DNA of 64,000 nt, from positions 2,991,501-3,055,500 of the forward strand of contig NZ_CP118166.1 of the NCBI RefSeq assembly GCF_028748065.1, given 5' to 3'. The stretch is from Hyphococcus flavus. GTDB taxonomy: Bacteria > Pseudomonadota > Alphaproteobacteria > Caulobacterales > Parvularculaceae. Below the pieces are notes generated by a model, which did not search any database, was not told the DNA's origin, and saw only the letters and a program-made list of their open reading frames with translations. Below, one piece after another: positions 1 through 8,003 of this stretch (the stretch's first letter is position 1; every line of letters begins with the position of its first letter). Both the position numbers and the translations under genes were made by a program.

Positions 1-2
1 AA

Positions 3-545
3 AAAAGTAACAACGGAACTTCGGCTGATCAGATCGAAGTCACGATTACGTATCTTGAACAGACTGAACGGCCCCTCCTGCCGCCCGCGCCGACACCCAC
101 ACGCAAGACCGCTTTGATGCGTGCTGAAACGCCGCCAGTGCATTTTTACCGCTATCTTTATGATCTTGTCGGCGGGCCTTGGAACTGGGTCAGCCGCCGC
201 AAATTGAGCGATGAAGAGTTGGCGACAATAATCCAGGACCCGGATGTCTACTTTTATGTTCTTTACGTCGATGGCGCGCCCGCCGGCATGGCGGAAATTG
301 ACGCGCGCGATAAGCAAATTCATGAACTCAAGTTCTTTGGCCTGGCGCCTGACTTTACGGGCGGCGGGCTCGGCCGGTATTTTCTGACGCACGCCGTCGA
401 GTTGTTGTGGTCCCATGGCGCTCAACGCGTTCGCCTTGAAACCTGCACGCTGGACCACCCGGCGGCGCTGCCGCTTTATCAAAAGTTCGGCTTTACCGTG
501 ATCGACAGGCGCAAGGGTTTTGTGGAAAAGCTTGAGAACCTCTAA
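3..545 (+). CDS. GNAT-family N-acetyltransferase, 5' end missing
   Basis: This reading frame is open to the left edge of the window, so the gene starts outside. The first ATG in frame is at 117, but the codons before it read as sensible protein (a Pro-rich linker ending in TRKTALMRAE), which matches the longer N-terminus I recall for this acetyltransferase family. The visible part has the GNAT acetyl-CoA-binding region (LAPDFTGGGLGRYFL, an RxxGxG/A-like loop) and the closing LPLYQKFGF strand typical of the fold. It is a soluble cytoplasmic enzyme and its acceptor substrate cannot be told from sequence. It lies 46 bp before metC on the same strand and may be cotranscribed with it. Confidence 0.85.
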   Translation, partial: KSNNGTSADQIEVTITYLEQTERPLLPPAPTPTRKTALMRAETPPVHFYRYLYDLVGGPWNWVSRRKLSDEELATIIQDPDVYFYVLYVDGAPAGMAEIDARDKQIHELKFFGLAPDFTGGGLGRYFLTHAVELLWSHGAQRVRLETCTLDHPAALPLYQKFGFTVIDRRKGFVEKLENL

Positions 546-591
546 GCCTTAGCGGCTTAATTCCCGCCTCAATTCAGGCTACAAGGCCGAT

Positions 592-1755
592 ATGAAAGAC
601 GACACAAAGTTAGCCGCCGCCGGCCGGCCGCACCATCGCCCGGCGCACCCGGTGAACCCGCCCGTCGAGCGCGCCTCGACCTATCTGTTCCCGACTTACG
701 ATGATTATCTCGAAGGCGCGAAGTCCATTACCTATGGACGCCTTGGCACGCCCACGCACCGCGCACTCGAGGAAGCCGTCACTGCGCTTGAGGGCGGTTT
801 TGAAACCCGCCTCGCCCCCTCTGGTTTGCAGGCCTGTAACGCGGCGATCCTCGCCTTTGTGGCGACGGGCGATCACATCCTGATGACGGATGCGGCGTAT
901 GATCCGACGCGCAAATTCTGTGAAAAGTTCCTGAAGCGCTTTGGCGTTGAAACGACGTTTTACGATCCCCTCGCCAGCAAGGAAGAGGTCGCCGCGCTTA
1001 TGCGCCCGAACACGAAAGTCGTATTTGCGGAATCGCCCGGATCGCTGACATTCGAAGTGCAAGACTTGCCGATGCTCGCCGAAGCCGCGCATGCGGGCGG
1101 CGCGAAACTTGTCGCCGATAATACCTGGAGCGGCGGGTATTACTGCAAACCGATAGAGCTTGGCGCCGATGTCAGTATTCAGGCTGGAACCAAATACCTT
1201 GCCGGTCATGCCGACTGTCTTATCGGCACGATAACGTCAGCCGACGAACAAACTGCGAAAAAGATTTATTACGCCCTTTTGCAACTTGGTTCAAACGTGT
1301 CAGCAGACGACGCGTACCTGACCCTTCGCGGCATGCGAACACTGTCAACACGGCTTTCACGCCATCAGGAGAGTACGGAAGAACTCATCAAATTCTTCAA
1401 GAAACGCGATGAGATTGATCGGATTCTGCATCCCGCGCTCAAGTCATGCCCGGGCCATGCGATCTGGAAGCGCGATTTTTCCGGCGCCTCAGGGCTCTTC
1501 GGCGTCGTTATGAAGCCAGCGCCGCTGCCGGCGTTGAAAGCTTTTTTCAACGCGTTGAAGCTTTTTGGCATGGGATTTTCATGGGGCGGCTTTGAAAGCC
1601 TCTGCCTGCATGTACGGCCCGAACAATACCGGACGGCGACCGAATGGCGAGAGGAAGGACACGTTCTTAGAATTCACGCCGGTCTTGAAGATATTGATGA
1701 TTTGAAAGCTGATCTTGAGCGCGCTTTCGCAGCGATGCATGCTGCGTTAAAGTAA
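592..1755 (+). CDS. metC: Cystathionine beta-lyase, PLP-dependent
   Basis: A 387-residue Cys/Met-metabolism PLP enzyme (fold type I), the usual length for MetC. It would cleave cystathionine to homocysteine, pyruvate and ammonia in methionine synthesis. The PLP lysine is K201 in QAGTKYLAGHADCL. The N-terminal PVNPPVERASTYLFPTYDDY and the TYGRLGTPTHRALEEAV segment are typical of alphaproteobacterial MetC. Cystathionine gamma-lyase or gamma-synthase activity cannot be excluded, because this superfamily is close-knit. The gene sits between an acetyltransferase and a lipoprotein on the same strand with gaps of 46 and 29 bp. Confidence 0.9.
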   Translation: MKDDTKLAAAGRPHHRPAHPVNPPVERASTYLFPTYDDYLEGAKSITYGRLGTPTHRALEEAVTALEGGFETRLAPSGLQACNAAILAFVATGDHILMTDAAYDPTRKFCEKFLKRFGVETTFYDPLASKEEVAALMRPNTKVVFAESPGSLTFEVQDLPMLAEAAHAGGAKLVADNTWSGGYYCKPIELGADVSIQAGTKYLAGHADCLIGTITSADEQTAKKIYYALLQLGSNVSADDAYLTLRGMRTLSTRLSRHQESTEELIKFFKKRDEIDRILHPALKSCPGHAIWKRDFSGASGLFGVVMKPAPLPALKAFFNALKLFGMGFSWGGFESLCLHVRPEQYRTATEWREEGHVLRIHAGLEDIDDLKADLERAFAAMHAALK

Positions 1756-1784
1756 CCTCACCGTAGGGAGCGGAGCGTCGCGTT

Positions 1785-2105
1785 ATGAAAAAAACCCTTG
1801 TTCTTTTCACATTTGTGCTGTTGGGCGGATGCCAGACCATGAATTTTCTGGGCGGCGCCGGTGACAAACTGAACCTCCAGACGGACCCGCCAGGCGCGCT
1901 TGTAGAGATCGAAGGCGTTGGCAGTTGTGAAACGCCCTGCACGATCAGGCTCGACAGCCCGCAAAAGGCGCGCATCGCCAAGGCCGGCTTCGTGACGCAG
2001 TATGTTGTGCTGAATCCGAGCGCGCGTAAGGAAGTTGTCGTTCCGCTCGAACTCGCCGCTGCAAGCGACGAGGTGGATGCGACGGCATTGCCGGAACTCG
2101 ACTAG
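1785..2105 (+). CDS. Small lipoprotein with PEGA-like domain
   Basis: A 106-residue protein with a lipoprotein signal: MKK, a hydrophobic stretch, then the lipobox LLGGC with Cys16 as the lipidation site. The mature part (LQTDPPGALVEIEGVGSCETPCTIRL...KAGFVTQYVVL) follows the PEGA pattern, in which a small beta domain carries a P-x-G-A-x-V signature and a C-x-T-P-C turn. PEGA domains usually sit on surface or periplasmic proteins; no enzymatic role is implied. The start is preceded by GGGAGCGGAG, a good ribosome-binding site. Confidence 0.75.
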   Translation: MKKTLVLFTFVLLGGCQTMNFLGGAGDKLNLQTDPPGALVEIEGVGSCETPCTIRLDSPQKARIAKAGFVTQYVVLNPSARKEVVVPLELAAASDEVDATALPELD

Positions 2106-2121
2106 AAGCTATTCGGCTGAC

Positions 2122-2493
2122 ATGCGCCTTCGCTTATTTCAAGACTCCACCATTATCACATCTATCGAAATTGATGACCGGTGCATTGGGGTAATCCGAA
2201 GCGAGCCAGGAAGCGATGATTATCTGCGAATAGATAGAATACACCGCGTCTCAGTCGCGAATCTCTTTGCAGAAATGCTGCGGCAGCGCAGTGCAAGAGA
2301 ATCCAATAAATTTGCAGCCGGACGCTTCCCCTCAGTCAACGCTCAAACAGATAGCGATGTAAGCGATGAAGAAATTCTGAACACGGCCTATCAAGCCTTC
2401 TCGTCTTTCGAAAAAGATCCATATGATGAGATTCAGCGGCTGCTTAGGGAAAACGGCATACCAGCAACATACTCTTTGTGGTCAAACCGCTAA
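2122..2493 (+). CDS. Hypothetical protein, 123 aa
   Basis: I do not recognise this protein. The chosen ATG at 2122 lies 16 bp after the lipoprotein stop; the frame also runs upstream to 2035 but that part overlaps the previous gene. The product is soluble, acidic in its second half, and has no signal peptide, membrane segment or known motif. Its codon use is visibly more AT-rich (ATT, AAA, ATA, AGA) than its neighbours, which suggests a recently acquired or fast-evolving gene. No strong Shine-Dalgarno is visible. Confidence 0.5.
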   Translation: MRLRLFQDSTIITSIEIDDRCIGVIRSEPGSDDYLRIDRIHRVSVANLFAEMLRQRSARESNKFAAGRFPSVNAQTDSDVSDEEILNTAYQAFSSFEKDPYDEIQRLLRENGIPATYSLWSNR

Positions 2494-2527
2494 CTATGCT
2501 GAGAGTTGGGCGAGCCTTCGTTGATTA

Positions 2528-2597
2528 AAAAGAAATGGCGACCTGACAGCGAATAATCTCAAACTCGCTGAAATCATAAACCCTAACCTGGTCGCCA
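2528..2597 (-). terminator. Structured 3' region and likely terminator of the DEAD-box helicase gene
   Basis: Just past the helicase stop, the minus-strand transcript has perfect 8-bp arms TGGCGACC and GGTCGCCA (plus-strand 2536-2543 and 2590-2597). The 46-nt interior can form a second stem (AGCGA with TCGCT). The outer stem is followed on the minus strand by the U-rich run ATTTCTTTTTAAT. This is a branched intrinsic terminator or a processed 3' RNA. Confidence 0.5.
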
Positions 2598-2606
2598 CTC
2601 GCAAAC

Positions 2607-3848
2607 TCATAAACCAGCAATCGCCTTGTCAGCTTCGCGAAGAGTAGCCGCGCTCGCTTTAGGGCGCCGTTTGCCATTACCTTTGCGGTGAGGCCTACGC
2701 GGCGGTTTTCGGCCGGGCCGAGACCCATTTTTTTTGCCCGCCGGCCCACCGAAGCGTTGGCCAGTCAGCCGCTCAATTGAACGCAATTCTGAACGTTCTT
2801 CCGGACTGCAAAAAGAAATCGCAATCCCTGTAGCGCCGGCGCGCGCCGTCCGGCCAATCCTGTGCACATATGTTTCCGGCACATTTGGCAGATCGAAATT
2901 GATGACATGGGATACGCCCTGAATATCAATCCCTCGCGCAGCGATGTCGGTAGCGACAAGAATGCGTGCTTTGCCCGATTTGAAAGCTCTAAGAGCGCGT
3001 TCGCGCTGCCCCTGGCTGCGATTACCGTGAATCGCCTTAGCTGGCAGACCGGCGTTGTTCAAACTCTTTACGATTTTGTCAGCGCCATGTTTTGTGCGCG
3101 AAAATACAAGACCGCTGGTAAATGCGCTATCGCCTGCAATCTTCATCAAGGCGCCAATTTTCTCCGGCTTCGTTATGAACATGACGGATTGTTCTATTTT
3201 CGGCGGCGCCTGGCGCTTCATTTCCAGGCGAACCGGTTTGCGAAGAAGTGCATTCGCAAGGCGCTCAATTTCCCGCGGCATGGTTGCAGAGAAAAACAGG
3301 CTCTGTCTGTCTTCAGGCAACTTCGCGGTAATGGCCCGGATCGCGTGAATGAATCCCATATCCAGCATCTGATCGACCTCATCGAGGACAAAATACTCAA
3401 CCGCGTCGAGCGAAACAGCGTCCTGTTTCATAAGGTCTTCAAGCCGGCCCGGCGTGGCGATAAGAATATCGACGCCGCGGCGGATCATGTTTTTCTGTTT
3501 GTTGATCGGCGCGCCGCCAATCACGAGACCGGTGCGCAGCGAAGTACGCACGCCATAAGCGGCGACGCGGTCTCTGACTTGTCCGGCAAGCTCCCGTGTC
3601 GGTGTCAGGATGAGCGCACGAGGGCTCAACGGTTTCACGTTGCCCGGGGTTTCAAAAAGCCGGTGCAGGAGCGGCAAGGTAAAGGCTGCGGTTTTGCCTG
3701 AGCCTGTCTGCGCGATCCCGAGAAGATCGTGACCCTCTAAAAGCGCGGGTATCGCCTGCGCCTGGATAGGTGTTGGCGTCTGATGGTCTTCCTGGGCAAG
3801 CGCTGTGAGGAGCGGCTTTGCAAGGCCGAGTTCGTTAAAGCTGGTCAC
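2607..3848 (-). CDS. rhlE: DEAD-box ATP-dependent RNA helicase (RhlE type)
   Basis: RNA unwinding ATPase of the DEAD-box family. From the GTG at 3848 (preceded by AGAAAG) the protein is 413 residues; an upstream TTG at 3899 is possible but lacks a good ribosome site and precedes the family's normal start (TSFNELGL). Motifs in order: Q-motif region PTPIQAQAIP, Walker A AQTGSGKT (46-53), TPTREL, motif II DEVD (156-159), SAT (187-189) and HRIGRTARAG (329-338). Motif II reads DEVD instead of DEAD, a conservative change. The C-terminus is a basic Arg/Lys/Gly-rich tail, usual for RhlE-like proteins and likely to bind RNA. Role: ribosome assembly or RNA turnover, often cold-related, fitting the nearby cspA. 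Confidence 0.92.
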   Translation of the reverse strand: MTSFNELGLAKPLLTALAQEDHQTPTPIQAQAIPALLEGHDLLGIAQTGSGKTAAFTLPLLHRLFETPGNVKPLSPRALILTPTRELAGQVRDRVAAYGVRTSLRTGLVIGGAPINKQKNMIRRGVDILIATPGRLEDLMKQDAVSLDAVEYFVLDEVDQMLDMGFIHAIRAITAKLPEDRQSLFFSATMPREIERLANALLRKPVRLEMKRQAPPKIEQSVMFITKPEKIGALMKIAGDSAFTSGLVFSRTKHGADKIVKSLNNAGLPAKAIHGNRSQGQRERALRAFKSGKARILVATDIAARGIDIQGVSHVINFDLPNVPETYVHRIGRTARAGATGIAISFCSPEERSELRSIERLTGQRFGGPAGKKNGSRPGRKPPRRPHRKGNGKRRPKASAATLREADKAIAGL

Positions 3849-4271
3849 AAAATATCTTTCTGGGCGCTGCGCGCCGCTTTCCAGAAAAGCGCGCAACAAC
3901 AGCGTCCGGGTTCACTAAGAGAACCCGCGTGTCTGGGCGCCCGATTATCAGGATGAATGGCCGGAGGGACAAATTTCGCCTTAGTGGCGGCTCCCGCTAC
4001 ACGCGGCCGATACGCCGCATATGGCGCAGCTTGGGGTTAATAGCAAGTGAAGAAGGGATGATCAGTTGGCCAAGGCCTGCTTATGGCGTTTTCTGACTGT
4101 TCGGGAAAAACTTGTAATTTCGCGGTTTTAGGTCCATGTACCCCATGCGCCATGATTGAAGGCCGGCTATTAGGCCTCTGAACCAAGCTTCTTACTCTCC
4201 TCCAAACATCGGCAGCACTTTTTATGCCTGGCTATACTGGGCGATCACGCCTGTTTGAAAGGAAAACAAAA
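3849..4271. other. 423-bp intergenic region between divergent helicase and cspA
   Basis: No supported gene. The region must carry the promoters of the divergent helicase and cspA genes. A TATACT hexamer at 4233-4238 could be a -10 box for cspA, but no clear -35 is seen at the right distance. The cspA leader may be long, as is usual for cold-shock genes. Confidence 0.4.
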
Positions 4272-4478
4272 ATGGCATCTGGAACAGTGAAATGGTTTAA
4301 TTCACAAAAAGGCTACGGATTCATCGCGCCTGACGATGGCGGCAAGGATGTATTTGTTCATGCCTCAGCGCTTGAAGCGGCTGGCATTCGCGGCCTTGAT
4401 GACGGTCAGAAAGTCACTTTCGAACTGCAAGAAGATCGCGACAAAACCTCCGCAGGCCAACTGGCGCTCGCCGACTAA
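4272..4478 (+). CDS. cspA: Cold-shock protein, single CSD
   Basis: A 68-residue nucleic-acid chaperone of the CspA family. The OB-fold shows both RNA-binding motifs, KGYGFI (RNP1) and DVFVHAS (RNP2), after TVKWFNSQ. Start chosen at the ATG preceded by GAAAGGAAAAC; an in-frame ATG at 4224 would add 16 unlikely residues. It opens a same-strand set with two small charged proteins and infA. A strong hairpin follows 7 bp after the stop. Confidence 0.95.
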   Translation: MASGTVKWFNSQKGYGFIAPDDGGKDVFVHASALEAAGIRGLDDGQKVTFELQEDRDKTSAGQLALAD

Positions 4479-4485
4479 ACCAATT

Positions 4486-4519
4486 GCCCGGCAAAAAAAC
4501 CTCTTGGGCTTTGCCGGGC
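4486..4519 (+). terminator. GC-rich hairpin after cspA
   Basis: Perfect 10-bp stem: GCCCGGCAAA (4486-4495) pairs with TTTGCCGGGC (4510-4519) around a 14-nt loop that holds its own CC/GGG. No T-run follows, so it may be a Rho-aided terminator, an attenuator, or an RNA-stabilising hairpin at the 3' end of the cspA message rather than a classical intrinsic terminator. Confidence 0.5.
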
Positions 4520-4558
4520 ATCCGCACCTGATCCAACCTAGAACGCCGAGGATTTGAA

Positions 4559-4747
4559 ATGATTGCAGATAGACAAGCCCGGCAACAGCGCGCGCAGGAA
4601 GCAGCCATGCGCGACCTTGAAACTGAAGCGAATTTTCAACGCGAGCAGACGAACAAATTACGTAAACTCCGTCTTGAAAAAGAAAAAGCAAACGCATCGC
4701 GTTTCAAAATGTGGCGCCAGAAACAATCGTCAGACAATAACGGCTGA
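4559..4747 (+). CDS. Small charged helical protein, 62 aa
   Basis: Uncharacterised. The whole chain is rich in Arg, Lys, Glu and Gln with no hydrophobic core and is predicted to be helical. It shares the segment TNKLRKLRLEKE with the next gene's [12 protein letters not shown], so the two are likely paralogues. Similar short proteins with a T-x-x-LRxLRL-x-KE motif are common near cold-shock or IF-1 genes in alphaproteobacteria, as far as I recall. Start supported by CCGAGG about 8 nt upstream. RNA or ribosome binding is a guess from charge and context only. Confidence 0.6.
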   Translation: MIADRQARQQRAQEAAMRDLETEANFQREQTNKLRKLRLEKEKANASRFKMWRQKQSSDNNG

Positions 4748-4835
4748 TAAGCGTTTTCGACTGCACGACAACAATTGCGCCTTATGACTTTCGCGGCGCG
4801 GCAAAGCTAAATAGTAGATCCAAAGGAAACCCGTT

Positions 4836-5069
4836 TTGCAGAAAACAGGGACAGCAGCGGAGCGCAAATTTTTCCGCGATAGCGACAAAAAAGCCGCCCT
4901 TTCCGAAGCAGAAAAACTTCGCCGGGCGACGTTGAAAAAAACGGAGAAGCTGCGTGCGTTACGGCTTGAAAAAGAAGCCGCAGAACGCGCTGAAGAAGCC
5001 GCGAAGCCCAAAAAACCTGCAGGAAAGAAGCCCGTAAAGACAAAGCTTGCAGCCTGGCAAGGTGGGTAA
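4836..5069 (+). CDS. Small charged helical protein, 77 aa, coupled to infA
   Basis: Uncharacterised paralogue of the gene before it (shared [12 protein letters not shown]). The start is a TTG with AAAGGA placed 9 nt upstream. The N-terminal two-thirds is a charged helix with alternating Lys/Glu and the C-terminus is a Lys/Pro/Ala tail ([14 protein letters not shown]), a look typical of nucleic-acid-binding tails. Its stop overlaps the infA start as TAATG, so translation of the two is probably coupled, which ties this protein to translation initiation or cold adaptation. Confidence 0.65.
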   Translation: MQKTGTAAERKFFRDSDKKAALSEAEKLRRATLKKTEKLRALRLEKEAAERAEEAAKPKKPAGKKPVKTKLAAWQGG

Positions 5070-5353
5070 TGGCGAAAGAAGAGCTTCTTGAATTCGATGG
5101 CGACGTTACCGAAGCGCTGCCCGATGGCAATTATCGAATCACACTGGATAATGGTCATGAAATTCTCGCTTATGCCGGCGGCAAAATGCGTAAACACCGC
5201 ATAAAAACACTTGCCGGCGATCGCGTCACGGTGGAAATGTCAGCGTACGACCTGACAAAAGGCCGGATCACGTTCCGTCATAAGCCGGAAGGCACGCCCG
5301 CGCCCTCCTCCAACAAAAAACGCAGTGTCTACCATCAGCGCGGACGGCGCTAA
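5069..5353 (+). CDS. infA: Translation initiation factor IF-1 with C-terminal extension
   Basis: Binds the 30S A site with IF-2 and IF-3 during initiation. The S1-type OB domain is complete ([20 protein letters not shown], ...[32 protein letters not shown]). The protein is 94 residues where IF-1 is normally about 72; the additional 22 residues ([20 protein letters not shown] and on) are basic and unstructured. Located directly after a TAATG overlap with the small charged protein gene. Whether this is the only IF-1 copy cannot be seen here; alphaproteobacteria may carry a second one. Confidence 0.9.
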   Translation: MAKEELLEFDGDVTEALPDGNYRITLDNGHEILAYAGGKMRKHRIKTLAGDRVTVEMSAYDLTKGRITFRHKPEGTPAPSSNKKRSVYHQRGRR

Positions 5354-5370
5354 GGGCAAATCAAGAAAAT

Positions 5371-5447
5371 TGGCGACCCCGGTAGGACTCGAACCTACAA
5401 CCCTCGGCTTCGAAGGCCGATGCTCTATCCAATTGAGCTACGGAGCC
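5371..5447 (-). tRNA. tRNA-Arg (anticodon TCG)
   Basis: Full cloverleaf on the minus strand, 77 nt with encoded CCA. Acceptor arm GGCTCCG/CGGGGTC with two G-U pairs, D-arm GCTC...GAGC, anticodon loop CTTCGAA giving TCG, T-arm GTAGG-TTCGAGT-CCTAC. Reads CGA/CGG arginine codons. Confidence 0.95.
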
Positions 5448-5480
5448 GTGAAAATCTTTGATAACGCGGACCGGAGGAAA

Positions 5481-5557
5481 TGGCGACCCCGGCAGGATTC
5501 GAACCTGCGACCATCGGCTTAGAAGGCCGGTGCTCTATCCAGCTGAGCTACGGGGCC
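5481..5557 (-). tRNA. tRNA-Arg (anticodon TCT)
   Basis: Full cloverleaf on the minus strand, 77 nt with encoded CCA. Anticodon loop CTTCTAA gives TCT (AGA/AGG codons), T-arm GCAGG-TTCGAAT-CCTGC. It is very similar to the tRNA-Arg 33 bp away and the two probably derive from a tandem duplication. Confidence 0.95.
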
Positions 5558-5569
5558 TTGGCCGCCCCC

Positions 5570-5878
5570 CTAATGCGTCCAGGGTTTACGGCGGTGAAAG
5601 GCGAAATTATCAGAATAGGCTTTGGGTTGCGGCGTTGACAGGTGCGGCTCGTCCACTCTGAACGCCAGCCCGTGTTTCTCGGCGTAAGCAACCGCCTCTT
5701 CCTGGCTGTTGAATTTCAGTTGCAACTGGCCGGATGTAACACTGTCGCCGCTTGTCCAGCCCATCAGCGGGTCAACGCGCCGGGCCGTTTCCGCCTCGAC
5801 CTCCAGCACCCAGCGCTCCGTGTTGGCGCGGCCAGACTGCATGGCGGTTTTCGAGGGCTTGAAGATGCGAGCGAACAT
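5570..5878 (-). CDS. NDUFS4-like accessory subunit of respiratory complex I
   Basis: A 102-residue protein of the ETC complex I conserved-region family (bacterial counterpart of mitochondrial NDUFS4, the 18-kDa subunit). Recognisable signatures: ARIFKPSKTAMQSGRANTERW at the start, DPLMGWTSGDSV in the middle, and SQEEAVAYAEKHG near the end. In mitochondria this subunit stabilises the NADH-oxidising N-module; alphaproteobacteria are the bacteria that keep it. It is a soluble peripheral subunit. It sits alone between tRNA genes, away from any nuo operon. Confidence 0.88.
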   Translation of the reverse strand: MFARIFKPSKTAMQSGRANTERWVLEVEAETARRVDPLMGWTSGDSVTSGQLQLKFNSQEEAVAYAEKHGLAFRVDEPHLSTPQPKAYSDNFAFHRRKPWTH

Positions 5879-5918
5879 GGTCCAGCGGTTCCCAATCGAT
5901 TTCCGGCGCTAATTCTCA

Positions 5919-5995
<77 letters not shown>

Positions 5996-6078
5996 GCACG
6001 AGAATTTTCGAAGCGCTGACATCGGTCATCTTGCCGCCGATGTAAAGCCCCCAACGCCATAGGGATGCCCTTAAATCA

Positions 6079-6993
6079 TCAGGTCAGCCAGGCTGCGCCC
6101 CTGACGCCGCTGTCATCGCCCCAGCGATTTCGCAAGAGCTTTGTTGCGATGACGGCAGGATCGGGCGACGCGTTAAAAACATAGCGTCCCCAGCGCAGCG
6201 GCACTTCCTGATAGATAGACGAAATGTTTGATACGCCGCCGCCGACCACGATGGCGGACGGATCCAGCAAGTTGATGATCGTGGACAAGGCCTTGGCCAG
6301 ATTCTCGTGGAATTCATCAAGGACGGTGACAGCGGCCTCGTCGCCATTTTTCGCAGCCCGTTCTAGATCTTTTGTCGATATTTTCTTACCGGCGGCTATC
6401 TCATAATCAGCCGCCAGCGCCGGACCGGAAATGACTTGCTCGTTGCAGTCGATCTTGCCGCAGTAACAGCTACGGTTTTTTGCAGGCGCGCCATAGAACG
6501 GGAATGGATTATGCCCCCATTCACCGGCAAGACTGTTCAAGCCCGCCCATGGCTTTCCTTCAAAAGCAATCCCGCCGCCGGCGCCCGTGCCCAGGATGAC
6601 GCCAAACACGACGCGTTCGTTTTTCGCCGCCCCGTCAGCAGCCTCGGACGCCGTAAAACATGTCGCATCGTTGGCGATAACGAACTCTCTGTTCAGACGT
6701 TTTTCAAGATCGACTTTTAAGGGCTTGCCAATCAGGCACTGCATATTCGCGTTTTTCACAGTGTGGGCGTTTTGATGCATGGCGCCGGGAATGCCAATGC
6801 CAATTTTATTAATCTCAACGCTATCGATAAAGGCAAGCGCCTTTTGAACGAGCGCATCGACTGTATCGATAACCTCACCGTACTCACTGGCTGGCGTGGG
6901 CAGCCTGTCTGAAAAAACCGTTTCGTTACGGCTGTTCAGAACGGCGACGGAAACCTTCGTTCCACCAAGATCTACGCCAATGCGGTAAGTCAT
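6079..6993 (-). CDS. ROK-family sugar kinase (fructokinase / N-acetylglucosamine kinase type)
   Basis: A 304-residue ATP-dependent hexose kinase. Visible motifs: N-terminal phosphate loop GVDLGGTKVSVAVL, the ROK sugar-binding GEWGHNPFPF with the zinc-site cysteines of CYCGKIDCNEQVISGPAL, and the C-terminal adenosine loop IVVGGGVSN. The catalytic Asp is in IPGAMHQN...IANDATCF. It acts in the cytoplasm; the CYCGKxxC form is closest to fructokinase (Mak) and N-acetylglucosamine kinase, and substrate choice cannot be made from sequence. No transporter or isomerase is adjacent. Confidence 0.85.
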   Translation of the reverse strand: MTYRIGVDLGGTKVSVAVLNSRNETVFSDRLPTPASEYGEVIDTVDALVQKALAFIDSVEINKIGIGIPGAMHQNAHTVKNANMQCLIGKPLKVDLEKRLNREFVIANDATCFTASEAADGAAKNERVVFGVILGTGAGGGIAFEGKPWAGLNSLAGEWGHNPFPFYGAPAKNRSCYCGKIDCNEQVISGPALAADYEIAAGKKISTKDLERAAKNGDEAAVTVLDEFHENLAKALSTIINLLDPSAIVVGGGVSNISSIYQEVPLRWGRYVFNASPDPAVIATKLLRNRWGDDSGVRGAAWLT

Positions 6994-7264
6994 CTGATAT
7001 CTATTATATGCTGCTAGGACCGGACGACAATCGTCCTCAATACGACCGCGATTGTTTTATCAGACAAGCGATTATCATTTGGCGGCCAGTAAATACTTAA
7101 CTCTTCTGGAAACGCTCAATTTATGAGATAAGACTATTCCCAGCTTTTATATGGCGGGAGCTAAAAATATTTCATGGCGATAAGTTGAGAAGAACAAATT
7201 TTGACGCTTCAGCTTCACCTCTAGTGAAACTGTTCATAACGCCCCTCCCCGTCATTCACTAATG

Positions 7265-7810
7265 CTAGTTGTCAGGATCCGGCCTGACGTCGATGGCTAA
7301 AAGCCCTTTCGAACCAGCCGCGAATGAGACCTGCACGCGGTCGCCTTGCGTCAACTCGCCCAACCCGCTGCGTCGCAAGGTTTCCATATGAACAAAGATA
7401 TCTTCCGTGCCTTCGCCGCGCGTCAAAAACCCGTACCCTTTTGCACGGTTGAACCATTTCACATGTGCACGGACGAAATCACCCGCAGGCGTTTGATCAA
7501 GCACCGGCGCCGCCGGCGTGATCGGCGCCGCAGTCGACTCATCAATGTTCAACAGCCGCGATGCTTGCAGTCCCTTTGCTCTGCGCACAACTTCGCATTC
7601 AACTGTCGCGCCTTCGCGCGCGGTCGACATGCCCGCTGCTTTCAGACACGACGAATGTATAAGTATGTCAGTGTCAGCCTGTTCAGTGATGATGAACCCG
7701 TACCCCTTGGTAGGGTCGAACCATTTCACAATGCCTTTAACCATAAACGACTCCTCGCTCTCTTCAGGCGAATTATCGTCGTCATGCGATGCGTCAAACC
7801 GCTCGACCAT
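7265..7810 (-). CDS. Cold-shock protein with two CSD domains
   Basis: A 181-residue protein with two cold-shock domains: the first with [13 protein letters not shown] and DILIHSS, the second with [13 protein letters not shown] and DIFVHMETL. Two-domain CSPs of this type are known from Caulobacter and relatives, where they act in stationary phase. The ATG at 7810 adds an acidic leader ([16 protein letters not shown]) as in those relatives. An internal ATG at 7744 has a very strong GAGGAG 7 nt upstream and could be the main or an alternative start, giving 159 residues. The linker is Ala/Pro-rich. Confidence 0.9.
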   Translation of the reverse strand: MVERFDASHDDDNSPEESEESFMVKGIVKWFDPTKGYGFIITEQADTDILIHSSCLKAAGMSTAREGATVECEVVRRAKGLQASRLLNIDESTAAPITPAAPVLDQTPAGDFVRAHVKWFNRAKGYGFLTRGEGTEDIFVHMETLRRSGLGELTQGDRVQVSFAAGSKGLLAIDVRPDPDN

Positions 7811-8003
7811 ATTGTTCTTGGTACCCCTGTAGCGCCCTGAACCGTTGCGTTTTTTTATTAACTATACGGCGTGTTCGCGAAAACTCTAATCCCTTCGCGC
7901 AAAAAATGCACTATTTTAGTTCGCTCACGTGCGATTTTCGCCGTGAAGTTGTGGTGATTAGATAACATTACGGCTGCAGACGTATCAGCCGGCGTTTTCA
8001 GAT

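Noticed and set aside
2862-3701. 279-codon open frame on the plus strand over the helicase gene
   Set aside because: It lies antisense to a certain DEAD-box gene, has the amino-acid composition of a reverse-strand shadow and no ribosome site.
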